A stretch of 64,000 nucleotides of DNA from Lapidilactobacillus achengensis. GTDB taxonomy: Bacteria; Bacillota; Bacilli; Lactobacillales; Lactobacillaceae. The notes under the pieces are model-generated. The model searched no databases, was not told the origin of the DNA, and saw only the letters and a list, made by a program, of their open reading frames with translations. Where the stretch lies: assembly GCF_003946655.1 (NCBI RefSeq), contig NZ_RHOV01000009.1:24908-88907 (forward strand), given 5' to 3'. Positions within the stretch are counted from its first letter, which is position 1. The number at the start of each line of letters is the position of its first letter. Below are positions 25,843 through 33,401 of this stretch, one piece after another. Both the position numbers and the translations under genes were made by a program.

Positions 25843-26046
25843 CTGGTATTAAGCGGTATTGTTTGCTTTATGATTTGTCTACTAAGCGGTAATGGTAGTG
25901 TTGCAGACGGTATGATTTTTGTTAATGCCATTCTGGCAATGATTAACGCATTTGCCAGTCCAGCATATAAAGCGATTGTCCCTGAAATCATGAGTAATGA
26001 TGAGGTGTTGGGATTTAACGCTAACCTCGAAACAATTCACAAATAA
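25843..26046 (+). pseudogene. MFS transporter fragment
   Basis: An open frame of 67 codons with no start encodes two hydrophobic segments and NAFASPAYKAIVPEIMSNDE, the loop typical of enterobactin-exporter/macrolide-efflux MFS proteins, then stops. It is fused directly to the MazF remnant, which marks a recombination scar. Confidence 0.65.
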
Positions 26047-26082
26047 TAACAGTAACGGTACCCCTAGTAGCGGCACCAACAC

Positions 26083-26121
26083 AAAAAAGACACCTTTCAC
26101 TTAAACGAAAGGTGTCTTTTT
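26083..26121 (+). terminator. Intrinsic terminator after the MFS fragment
   Basis: AAAGACACCTTTC pairs with GAAAGGTGTCTTT and T5 follows. Confidence 0.9.
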
Positions 26122-26144
26122 AAACGTGCGCCACGCAAGTAATT

Positions 26145-26288
26145 GTAAAAGTGTAACTACCAACCACAATCGTCAATTACTTGGATCCCATCAATTGGAC
26201 ATCGCTTATCGATTGGCGGGAGTGCTTGAACGACTAAGTTAACGTTGAGCACCCACAGTGAGCTTACCATGAATCGCGCCCAACTGCT
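26145..26288 (+). repeat. SR-C remnant with P2 and P3 missing
   Basis: The SR-C leader is degenerate (CCAACCACAATCGTCAATTA, then GCGGGAGTGCT and TTAACGTTGAGC). After GTTGAGC it jumps straight to the last junction strand ACCCACAGTGAGCTTACC. The interior of the three-way junction has been lost. Its end runs into an SR-A half-unit. Confidence 0.65.
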
Positions 26289-26579
26289 GCTAATGCTCAG
26301 AAGCTAACCGGGTCGCTCCGCACTCTTTTTTTGAAACGTGCTGCGCGCAACTGACTGCTGTGCTTAACTACGCTAGGCTTCCGGAGGCGCAGACCAGCCT
26401 CCAAAATCCTAGCTAGGTTAATGCTCGCAGTCAACCCGTTGCGCTCCGCACTCTGTTTTGAAACGTGCTGCGAGGTGCAGACCGCTGCGCCTTAAAGTAT
26501 CTGATTGCCCAATCTGCTGCGCAGCTTAGTCAATCAGATAAATTAATGCTCACGGTCTAACCGCACCTCTCCGCACTCT
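26289..26579 (+). repeat. SR-A cluster: one half-unit and two full units
   Basis: A right-hand SR-A half (26289-26326) precedes full units at 26329-26453 and 26456-26579. The last unit has almost every stem replaced: GCGAGGTGC/GCACCTC instead of GCGCGCAAC/GTTGCGC, AGACCG/CGGTCT, and TATCTGATTG/CAATCAGATA at the apex, all still paired. The cluster ends 2 nt from the stop codon of the next gene. Confidence 0.85.
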
Positions 26580-26581
26580 GA

Positions 26582-26806
26582 CTATTTCTTCAAGTTCTTC
26601 TCGACGTAGTCTTTGATTTGGTCGTCGGTCATGTCCAGCATTGGCTTCATGGCCTCTTCAGTCTTGATTGTGTCACGATCATTTGCTTCCATGATATGGT
26701 CCCAAATGGCGTCGCGAATGACATCTTTGTCCTCGCTCCAATCGAATACCTCATTCATCCGCAGATTTAAAACTTCCGGTTCAGTTTGTTTGTAATCAGC
26801 CATCAT
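26582..26806 (-). CDS. Small acidic protein of unknown function (74 residues)
   Basis: AGGAGG precedes tandem ATG codons at 26806 and 26803. The protein is rich in Asp, Glu, Lys and Met ([20 protein letters not shown], then [19 protein letters not shown]) and looks all-helical, with no signal peptide. I do not recognise the family. Gene status is supported by the ribosome-binding site and biased composition. It is monocistronic and separated from the ABC operon upstream by a strong terminator. Confidence 0.65.
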   Translation of the reverse strand: MMADYKQTEPEVLNLRMNEVFDWSEDKDVIRDAIWDHIMEANDRDTIKTEEAMKPMLDMTDDQIKDYVEKNLKK

Positions 26807-26896
26807 GAATACCTCCTATTTTTGTTCACTTTCATTATAGGGCGCCTGGCGTAAAATGGCGTGAAAAACGCCTTGCGTTTTTCGCGGCGCTTTCCA

Positions 26897-26926
26897 GAAA
26901 AACGGCGTGGCACTAGGGCCACGCCG
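26897..26926 (-). terminator. Terminator of the ABC/CehA operon
   Basis: On the minus strand CGGCGTGG and CCACGCCG enclose an 8-nt loop and are followed by TTTTT. It ends the operon running from 33072 to 27144. A second small hairpin (GAAAAACGC/GCGTTTTTC) lies at 26860-26880. Confidence 0.8.
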
Positions 26927-27143
26927 CAAAATTCTCTTTGAAAAAAGTTGACTAGATAGGTTGGCAGCCGGGTTCTCATCTCGCTTAGACTTCATGAAAA
27001 ACTCGCTGGTCGTGAGCCGGTGGACAAGACCGCGGTCAACCGTCGCCTGTGTGGAGCTGACTAAAGCTGACTAACCGAAGCCGCCTGTTTAAATCGAACG
27101 ACTCGGAGCTGTTTTCACAGCCTGGGGATTTGCGGCCGGGTTG
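26927..27143. other. Operon 3' untranslated stretch
   Basis: About 220 bp between the CehA stop and the terminator. I see no gene or repeat family in it. Confidence 0.4.
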
Positions 27144-28115
27144 TCAGCGCACGTAGAAGGGGTTGGCCAGCACCAGCAGTTGTTGCTGGGTTTGGCCGCG
27201 GGCGGTTCCCCAGAGTTCCACGCGCAGGTAGCCGACTTTTAGGAGGACAGGCAGTTCCAGCGGTGTATCTGGGGGCCAGGGAATGTCACAGCTGACGGTC
27301 TCGTTTTGGAAGATCCGGACCCGTTGCGCGGCAAAACCGAATTGGCGCATTTTGGCTTGGGCGGTCGCTTGAAACGTCAGTTGGACCAAGGCGGGACCGG
27401 TGGCCAAGGTGGCGCCCATTTCGTAGGTTTGGCCATTTTGGGTCAGGGCTAGGGTCAAGCGTGGGCCCAGGCTCAAGTAGAAATTACCTTGGGCCAAATT
27501 ACGCAGGGCGTTGCTGGTGGTGCGTTCCTGACAGCCTAGGTATAACAACGCCGTGTTTTTGGTGGCGGGCTCATCGTCGTGCCAATCGCGACCGGCGCTG
27601 GCGGCGACTCGCTGGCCCGCCGCCAAACGGGTCAGCCACAGTTGGTAGGCTTGCTGACTGCGGCGACTTTGGTCCGGCGCGGCGCCGTTCCAAACTTCAA
27701 CGAAATCCAATAATTGTTGATCATGGACGGGGAAATCCCAACGACAACCGGTACAAAGCGGGCTACCCACGGCATAAGGATGCGCGCAAGCGGTGATCCC
27801 GCCGACCGCCTTGAGTTGACGTAATGCGGCATCGATCGTGGCCGGGGTCACCGGACGCCAATCGACGAATTCCCGGGCGCCCCAAACCAATAAATGCCCG
27901 TAAAAAGTGGTCCATTCCATGCCGGGCAAAATCACCAGCTTTGTTGTTGCTGCCAATTTTTGACAGTCGCGTAACGCGGCGCTGGTGTTGTGGTCGGTGA
28001 TCGCCAGGATCTCGTAACCGAACGCTTGGGCCTTAGCGAGTAATTCGGCGGTGGTGAAGTGGCCATCGCTGTGTTTCGTGTGGGCGTGCAATTCGGTCAA
28101 ATAGTAGTCACTCAT
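27144..28115 (-). CDS. CehA/McbA-family PHP-domain metallohydrolase
   Basis: 323 residues. PHP metal-binding motifs run in order: HAHTKHSDGHF near residue 9, ITDHNTS near 40, LPGMEWT near 63, AHPYA near 114 and GRDWHDDE near 180. The C-terminal 80 residues form a beta-rich extension. CehA/McbA proteins are phosphoesterases or carbamate/phosphonate-type hydrolases. Being last in an importer operon, it probably acts on the imported phospho-compound, such as a glycerophosphodiester. The start codon directly follows the stop of the upstream gene. Substrate is inference. Confidence 0.8.
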   Translation of the reverse strand: MSDYYLTELHAHTKHSDGHFTTAELLAKAQAFGYEILAITDHNTSAALRDCQKLAATTKLVILPGMEWTTFYGHLLVWGAREFVDWRPVTPATIDAALRQLKAVGGITACAHPYAVGSPLCTGCRWDFPVHDQQLLDFVEVWNGAAPDQSRRSQQAYQLWLTRLAAGQRVAASAGRDWHDDEPATKNTALLYLGCQERTTSNALRNLAQGNFYLSLGPRLTLALTQNGQTYEMGATLATGPALVQLTFQATAQAKMRQFGFAAQRVRIFQNETVSCDIPWPPDTPLELPVLLKVGYLRVELWGTARGQTQQQLLVLANPFYVR

Positions 28116-28562
28116 CTAAATCGCCTCGATCCGCAAGTTGACTTCAACCAAGTGGGAGCGCAGGCAATGGGTGCTTAACTGAACTTCCCAAGGGCCCGCC
28201 GCGATCTCGTGGGGAAGTAGCCCCCAAGAAGCCTGGTCGCCGGTTACCCACAGTTGCTGCGTGGCGCTTTTGTTATGGTAACAGCCCAGATAATCGGCCC
28301 CGCAAGCTAGCGAGACGGTGATCAGGTTGTCCAAGGGCAGGAAATCCGCCGCTTGGAGCTTTGCCCGTTCCGTGGCGGTGAACGCCGTTGGCAGGGCCGC
28401 CATGATCACCGGTAAGGCTTCGGCGGGGACCACTTGGCTGGGGGTGTAGCTGAAGGCAAGGCGCAATTCCTGATAAGATCGAGTTAAATGAAAAGGAACT
28501 TTGAGCTGACGGCGTTCGTCTTGCGGACTTAACCGCCATTGTTGCGTTAGAATCAAAGTCAT
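28116..28562 (-). CDS. Hypothetical beta-rich protein in the ABC/CehA operon
   Basis: 148 residues, with AAAAGAGGGAAAAAG before the ATG. No signal peptide or membrane span. Alternating polar/hydrophobic patterns such as QELRLAFSYTP and WEVQLSTHCLRSHLVEVNLRIEAI suggest a jelly-roll or beta-sandwich. It is directly adjacent to the PHP hydrolase with no gap, and the C-terminal part of that hydrolase looks similar in style. They may form a complex or represent a split two-domain enzyme. I do not recognise a family. Confidence 0.6.
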   Translation of the reverse strand: MTLILTQQWRLSPQDERRQLKVPFHLTRSYQELRLAFSYTPSQVVPAEALPVIMAALPTAFTATERAKLQAADFLPLDNLITVSLACGADYLGCYHNKSATQQLWVTGDQASWGLLPHEIAAGPWEVQLSTHCLRSHLVEVNLRIEAI

Positions 28563-28604
28563 CTTTTTCCCTCTTTTCAGCTGTCCTCACGCGGCTGGCG
28601 GGTG

Positions 28605-29744
28605 TTACTGCCGTTGCCGCAGATTATTCACGATATAAAAAGATGCGGATAATGAGCAGATCAGGAACATGATCACCGACAAAGCGGCGGTCCGTTCGTA
28701 ATTAACATAATTGTTGAATTGGTCGAACAAGGCGATGCCTAACATTTTGGGATGATTGCCACCAATCAAGAATGGGGTGGTGAACGAACCCACATTCCCC
28801 ATGAAAATAAACGTGGTCGCGATCAGGATTTCCTTGAAGGTGTTGGGCAGGACCACTTTGGCCAAAATCAGCAGCTTACCAGCGCCAATATCTGTCGCCG
28901 CCTCGATGCTGGCCGGCTTCAAAGCGCTTAAACTGGCCAACATGATCAAGGTAACGAAAGGGATGTTGTACCATAGATTCATCAGAATGATCCCCGATTC
29001 GTGATACATCAGCCCTGGCTTGAAATTGCCGCCCCACAGCCGACTGAGCCGATTGAGCACCCCGGCGTCGCGGATCACCATGATCAGCGAATAGGTCGCC
29101 ACCAATCCTGGCACGAAACGCGGCACCACGGTCAAGGAACGTAGCCAGCGACTGACCCAACTAGGGCTGAAATGGAGATATAGCGCCAAGCCGTAACCCA
29201 GCACCATCGCCAAGGCCACCGTTGCCACCACGATCCGCAAAGTGAAGGCGAAATTATCCCGTTGCAGCGGATCGATGAAGAAATAACGATAATTGTCCCA
29301 AGTGAACCGTTGAGTCTTGCCGTCGCGGAAGCTCCGCAGGAACGTGTTGCCGATCGGGTAAACAATGAAGCCCATCACCAGCAAAAACGCGGGCAACGTT
29401 AGTAGATAGGGCAGACAACGCTGGCCCCAAAGTTTGACCAACCGCCGGCGCGCCGAAATTGGCCTGGCGTGGCTGGCTGTGTGGCTAGCGTGGCTACCTG
29501 CATTAGCGGTGGCGCTGACAGCATTAGTTGTGGAACCAATCGCGGGTTCAGTCGTAGCGTCAAGCGTTAGCGTTGTTGTTGTCGTAGATGTGCGGTCGTT
29601 GGTTACTTCCGGCTCTGCCGCGGCGGTGTTGGAATTGACGCTGTCGCACTCATGACGGAGATTTTTTTCCAGCTCCGCCTTGAGATTGTCCGCTAGACTA
29701 CCATTGAGTTGGTCATTGAGGTCGTCATTCAGGCCGTCGTTCAT
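28605..29744 (-). CDS. ABC transporter permease with a long low-complexity N-terminus
   Basis: 379 residues from ATG at 29742-29744, which overlaps the binding-protein stop as ATGA; an upstream in-frame ATG would overlap more. Residues 112-379 are a six-span MalF/UgpA-type permease with EAATDIGAGKLLILAKVVLP as the EAA loop. Before them lie about 105 residues of Asn/Asp-rich, then Thr/Ala/Ser/His-rich sequence (NDGLNDDLNDQLNG, TSTTTTTLTLDATTEP), far longer than normal. It is likely cytoplasmic and disordered. It partners with the permease at 32236. Confidence 0.85.
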   Translation of the reverse strand: MNDGLNDDLNDQLNGSLADNLKAELEKNLRHECDSVNSNTAAAEPEVTNDRTSTTTTTLTLDATTEPAIGSTTNAVSATANAGSHASHTASHARPISARRRLVKLWGQRCLPYLLTLPAFLLVMGFIVYPIGNTFLRSFRDGKTQRFTWDNYRYFFIDPLQRDNFAFTLRIVVATVALAMVLGYGLALYLHFSPSWVSRWLRSLTVVPRFVPGLVATYSLIMVIRDAGVLNRLSRLWGGNFKPGLMYHESGIILMNLWYNIPFVTLIMLASLSALKPASIEAATDIGAGKLLILAKVVLPNTFKEILIATTFIFMGNVGSFTTPFLIGGNHPKMLGIALFDQFNNYVNYERTAALSVIMFLICSLSASFYIVNNLRQRQ

Positions 29745-30919
29745 TTGGCCAACGTCCCGATTTGCCGATCCCATTGCGCGGTCAGTTCGCTACCTAAGTC
29801 GCCGATACTGATGATCCGGAAATGGTCAATGTCCAATCCGGCCAAGCGTTTGGAGTTTTCTGACTGCAAGGTGCTGCTGTCAACGACTGGGATCGCCGCC
29901 ATTTTATCCAGCAGGATTTGTTGGCCTTCCTTGCTGATCATGAAGTTCATCACCGCCTGCGCGCCTTCTGGGTTCGAGCCGACGCTAGGAATCGCCAAGC
30001 AGTCCACGTCGCCGGTAAAAGCAGGCGCCAACTGGGTCAATTTCACGGTTTCAGGCAAGCCGCCGTTCGCCAAATTAGTGATGGTCATGTCGGCCCAAGT
30101 GGGAATCATGTCCACTTCGCCATTGGCCAACAGATCCAAAGTCCCTTGGTTCTTGTTAGGATAAACCACTTTGCCGCCAGATTTGTACAAGTAAGGATGC
30201 AATTCTTTCAACAGATCGAAGCCCTTGTTCCATTCTTTCTGCCATTTTGGATCTGAATCAGACAAAGCCTTTTCCGGTAAAAAGTTGTACAGCGAAGATT
30301 GCACGAAGGAGCTACCAGAACCGCCAGAACCTGGAGTGTTGTAAGCGAAACGTCCAGGGTGCGACTTGATCCAAGTGTAAAGTTCTTGGGTGGTTTTCGG
30401 TGGCTTGGGTACCCGCTTTGAATCGTAAGCCAGCACCACGGTTGTGCCCCGGTATGGCATGATCACGCCCTTACCGTCAGAAACCTTGGTTTTGACGTTC
30501 TTGGCGTTAGGCACATTGCTTTCCTTGTAAGCCGTGAAAAAGTCCTTGCCGCCTTCTTTGACATAGGATGAAAAGCTACCGTCAGACATTAAAATCAGAT
30601 CATACTTGGTGTTTTTCTGATTGGTTTTCTTCGCGGCCAACAGGCGGCTGGATAGGCTTTGCGCGCCACCGCCGGACATGATGAATTCCAATTTCATTTT
30701 ATATTTCTTGCCGTTTTCACTCTTGTTGAAAGCTGTCACGATCGCTTCCATACTTTCCCGAACATTGTCAGAACCGCCGGCCCACAACGTTACCGTGGAC
30801 GGACCCGCCGCCTTCTTCGTTTTCTCCGCGGAGGCCTTATTGGCGCATCCCGCCAACGCCCCCGTCAAGCAAAGCGCGGCCGCGCCTGCGGCTAACCATT
30901 GATACCATTTCTTTTTCAA
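29741..30919 (-). CDS. ABC transporter lipoprotein solute-binding protein (family 1)
   Basis: 392 residues. The signal peptide ends in lipobox LAGC (Cys25) and is followed by a Lys/Ala linker. The body is a family-1 extracellular binding protein: TVTLWAGGSDNVRESMEAIV, DLILMSDGSF and IMPYRGTTVVLAYDS. It delivers substrate to the two permeases of the operon. Context with a UgpC/PotA-type ATPase and a PHP phosphoesterase points to a phosphate-bearing organic solute; glycerol-3-phosphate diesters are one option. Ligand is not provable here. Confidence 0.85.
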   Translation of the reverse strand: MKKKWYQWLAAGAAALCLTGALAGCANKASAEKTKKAAGPSTVTLWAGGSDNVRESMEAIVTAFNKSENGKKYKMKLEFIMSGGGAQSLSSRLLAAKKTNQKNTKYDLILMSDGSFSSYVKEGGKDFFTAYKESNVPNAKNVKTKVSDGKGVIMPYRGTTVVLAYDSKRVPKPPKTTQELYTWIKSHPGRFAYNTPGSGGSGSSFVQSSLYNFLPEKALSDSDPKWQKEWNKGFDLLKELHPYLYKSGGKVVYPNKNQGTLDLLANGEVDMIPTWADMTITNLANGGLPETVKLTQLAPAFTGDVDCLAIPSVGSNPEGAQAVMNFMISKEGQQILLDKMAAIPVVDSSTLQSENSKRLAGLDIDHFRIISIGDLGSELTAQWDRQIGTLAK

Positions 30920-30940
30920 AATAATTCTCCCCCTGATGTT

Positions 30941-31185
30941 TGCTAAAATGTTCCGTCTGTTTAGTTGTTAAAAGCGATTGTTTGCTAAAATGATTGTTTG
31001 CTAAAATGATTGGCTGGTAAAACTTGGTGTAGTCAAACGAGTTGGTTGGCAACAACTACTATTGTCAAACGAGTTGGCTGGCAAAATCCGTTCTTGTCAA
31101 AAAACTGGTCGCCCAAATCTATTGTTGTCAAACGAACTGGTTATCAAAATCTATTCTTGTCAAACAAGTTTGTTGTTAGATCAGT
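30941..31185 (+). repeat. Degenerate tandem repeats inside the ABC operon
   Basis: First part: the 16-mer TTTGCTAAAATGATTG, two exact tandem copies with diverged neighbours. Second part: about four units of 32-34 bp with core TTGTCAAACGAGTTGG then CTGGCAAAATC. Units differ at many positions. No dyad symmetry and no ORF with a ribosome-binding site. It sits between the ATPase and binding-protein genes. Confidence 0.7.
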
Positions 31186-31216
31186 TGATCGTCAATCTGC
31201 GTCGCGTTCGCCGCGA

Positions 31217-32209
31217 TCATGCGCCTGATTTCCCCGCGGTTAAGGCTGGCGCGCCATAAGTCTTGGCCTTGTTCACGGTGACGTAGACTTGTTGGTGTGG
31301 CTGGTATTGCGCCAGCGCCACCTTATCGACGAAAATTTTCAACGGTTGTTCCTGATAGGTCAGCGTGATGATGCCGTAATGACCGGCGCTGCTGACGTGA
31401 TCGATCCGCGCCAGGAAATCGCCGTGCTCCGCCGACAGCGTCGCGTCTTCGGGCCGAAAAGCCTGCACATCCAAGCCTTGGTCGAGAAAATTCATTTCCC
31501 CAATGAAAGAAGCTGTGTAACGATTGATCGGATTTTCATAGATGTTTTGCGGCGTGTCAATCTGGGCGATGCTGCCCTTGTCCATGACCACGATGCGGTC
31601 GGACAAAGCCATCGCCTCTTCTTGATCGTGAGTGACAAACGCCACGGTCACGCCGGTTTCCCGTTGGATCCGTTTCAATTCCTCCCGCATTTGTTGGCGA
31701 ATTTTCGCGTCCAAAGCGGAATAGGGTTCGTCCAGCAGCAACACGGAAGGCTCCAGCAAGAGCGACCGACCAATGGCGATCCGCTGTTGTTGACCTCCAG
31801 AAAGTTGGCTGGGATATTTCTTGACCACTTCCGGCATCCGCAAAAGTTGCAACATGGCGGTGATTTTTTCACGGATCTTACTTTTCGCCATTTTCCGCAG
31901 TTTCAGGCCGAACGCCAAGTTTTCATAAACAGTCATGTGGTCCCAAAGATTGTAACTTTGGAAAACCATACTGGTCGGCCGTTTGTTCGCCGGCAACTCG
32001 GTCACGTCCTGGCCATCGATCAGAATGTGGCCGGAATCGACGCCTTGAAAGCCGCCAAGACAGCGGAGAATCGTGCTTTTGCCACAGCCGGAAGGACCGA
32101 GCAGCGTCAAGATCTCGCCATTTCTGATTTCCAAATCAATGTCGCGGATGCCATCACCGTTTTCATAAACCTTGGAAATGTGATTGATTCTTACTTTGAT
32201 TTCTGTCAT
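31217..32209 (-). CDS. ABC transporter ATP-binding protein (PotA/UgpC type)
   Basis: 330 residues: Walker A GPSGCGKST near residue 38, Q-loop MVFQSYNLWDH, signature LSGGQQQRIAIGRSL, Walker B VLLLDEPYSALD and H-loop FVTHDQEEAMALSD. A C-terminal TOBE-type domain starts near residue 240. It energises import through the two permeases of this operon. A recognisable Shine-Dalgarno is missing before the ATG, so translation may be coupled to the permease gene 26 nt upstream. Confidence 0.88.
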   Translation of the reverse strand: MTEIKVRINHISKVYENGDGIRDIDLEIRNGEILTLLGPSGCGKSTILRCLGGFQGVDSGHILIDGQDVTELPANKRPTSMVFQSYNLWDHMTVYENLAFGLKLRKMAKSKIREKITAMLQLLRMPEVVKKYPSQLSGGQQQRIAIGRSLLLEPSVLLLDEPYSALDAKIRQQMREELKRIQRETGVTVAFVTHDQEEAMALSDRIVVMDKGSIAQIDTPQNIYENPINRYTASFIGEMNFLDQGLDVQAFRPEDATLSAEHGDFLARIDHVSSAGHYGIITLTYQEQPLKIFVDKVALAQYQPHQQVYVTVNKAKTYGAPALTAGKSGA

Positions 32210-32235
32210 AGTCGTGGTTCACTGGCGGCTGATGT

Positions 32236-33072
32236 TTACATCATGATGCCGCCAGAGAGGATCCCCTTTCCAAATAATTTGCGACAAACGAGCAAAATGA
32301 TCACCGTGGGAATCAGCAACAACACGGAGAATACCGCGCCGGCCATCGGTGGATAGTCCAAAATCATGCCGTACATCGAGGTCGCCATGGTTTTGACTTC
32401 GGGAAAGCCGACCAAAAGCGTGCCCTGCGCCTCTTCCAACGACCCCAGAAATGAGAACATCGCCGCCACCGCGATTCCCGGTAGCGCGATCGGCATGGTG
32501 ATCGACAGGAACGTCCGTAACGGCCCCGCGCCCACATCCCGCGCCGCTTCTTCTTGTTGGATCCGGATTTTCTGAAAAGCGCCCGAAGGAATCCAGATCA
32601 TGAAAAGCAACATGTTCAAAACGTGGATGATCACCACGCCCGTCAACGTTCCCATCAAATGAAACCGATAAAACAAAATGCCGATCGCCGTGTACAGCCC
32701 GATTTTAGGGAAAGCGTTGGTCAACAAAAATGAAAACAGAAAGAAACTTTTCCCCTTAAATTGTAAACGCGCCACCGCATAAGCCGCGGGCAGGCAGATC
32801 ACCAAGGAAATCGAGGTGGCGATCAAGGCGATCAACAACGAGTTCAACATCACTTGCAATAATTCCGGCTGCCCCAGAATGTAGCACCACCACTGCAAAC
32901 CAAAGCGCGTCGGCAACAAATGCGGCGCCTGATAACGCTCGGCGAAGATCAGCATGGCCGTGTTCAACAACGGCCCGAAAAAGAATAGAAAGAAAACAAT
33001 GAAAATCAGCGAATCAATCACGTATTTCTTTCCGAAAGTATAAAAAATCCGCCTGGGACTTAGGTGCTTCAT
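32236..33072 (-). CDS. ABC transporter permease (MalG/PotC type), first gene of the operon
   Basis: 278 residues from ATG at 33070-33072 with GGGGAGGAACCT upstream; an in-frame start at 33108 would lie inside the promoter. Six spans, with EEAARDVGAGPLRTFLSITMP as the EAA loop. It is the promoter-proximal gene of permease, ATPase, binding protein, permease, hypothetical, CehA, an order also found in polyamine- and phosphonate-type importers of Firmicutes. Confidence 0.86.
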   Translation of the reverse strand: MKHLSPRRIFYTFGKKYVIDSLIFIVFFLFFFGPLLNTAMLIFAERYQAPHLLPTRFGLQWWCYILGQPELLQVMLNSLLIALIATSISLVICLPAAYAVARLQFKGKSFFLFSFLLTNAFPKIGLYTAIGILFYRFHLMGTLTGVVIIHVLNMLLFMIWIPSGAFQKIRIQQEEAARDVGAGPLRTFLSITMPIALPGIAVAAMFSFLGSLEEAQGTLLVGFPEVKTMATSMYGMILDYPPMAGAVFSVLLLIPTVIILLVCRKLFGKGILSGGIMM

Positions 33073-33108
33073 AGGTTCCTCCCCAATACAAAAACTGAAT
33101 TTGGTCAC

Positions 33109-33137
33109 ATTATAACCACCCAGTGGCTAAACTCAAA
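33109..33137 (-). promoter_or_regulatory. Promoter of the ABC/CehA operon
   Basis: On the minus strand TTTGAG (33132-33137) and TATAAT (33109-33114), 17 bp apart, 36 nt upstream of the first ATG. Confidence 0.65.
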
Positions 33138-33354
33138 CGACTGGCGCGCCAGCCGTGCCCTCCTTTCTGAAAACTGGTTATAATATTAAGCAATCAACGT
33201 AAAGTAATTGTAAACATTAGGTAAATTTGCTGTAAATCGCTGCCGCGAGAGCGACTGTTTTTCCCGAGAATTTGGGGAAGAAAAGCCCCTCCTGCGTAAG
33301 AGGGCAGTGTGAAGGACTAATCGCGCAGAAGTTGTCATTTATCAAGGAGTAGAA

Positions 33355-33363
33355 TGATATAAT
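33355..33363 (+). promoter_or_regulatory. Extended -10 promoter of the helicase gene
   Basis: TGATATAAT, 38 nt before the ATG, an extended -10 box. TTGTCA at 33332 is 20 bp further up, too far for ideal spacing. Confidence 0.6.
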
Positions 33364-33401
33364 GGTTCTATTAAGATCAAGAAGTTTAGGTGGTTGGCAA
33401 G

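Noticed and set aside
30941..31185. CRISPR-like direct repeats
   Set aside because: Units are degenerate, of uneven length and without conserved-repeat/variable-spacer structure.
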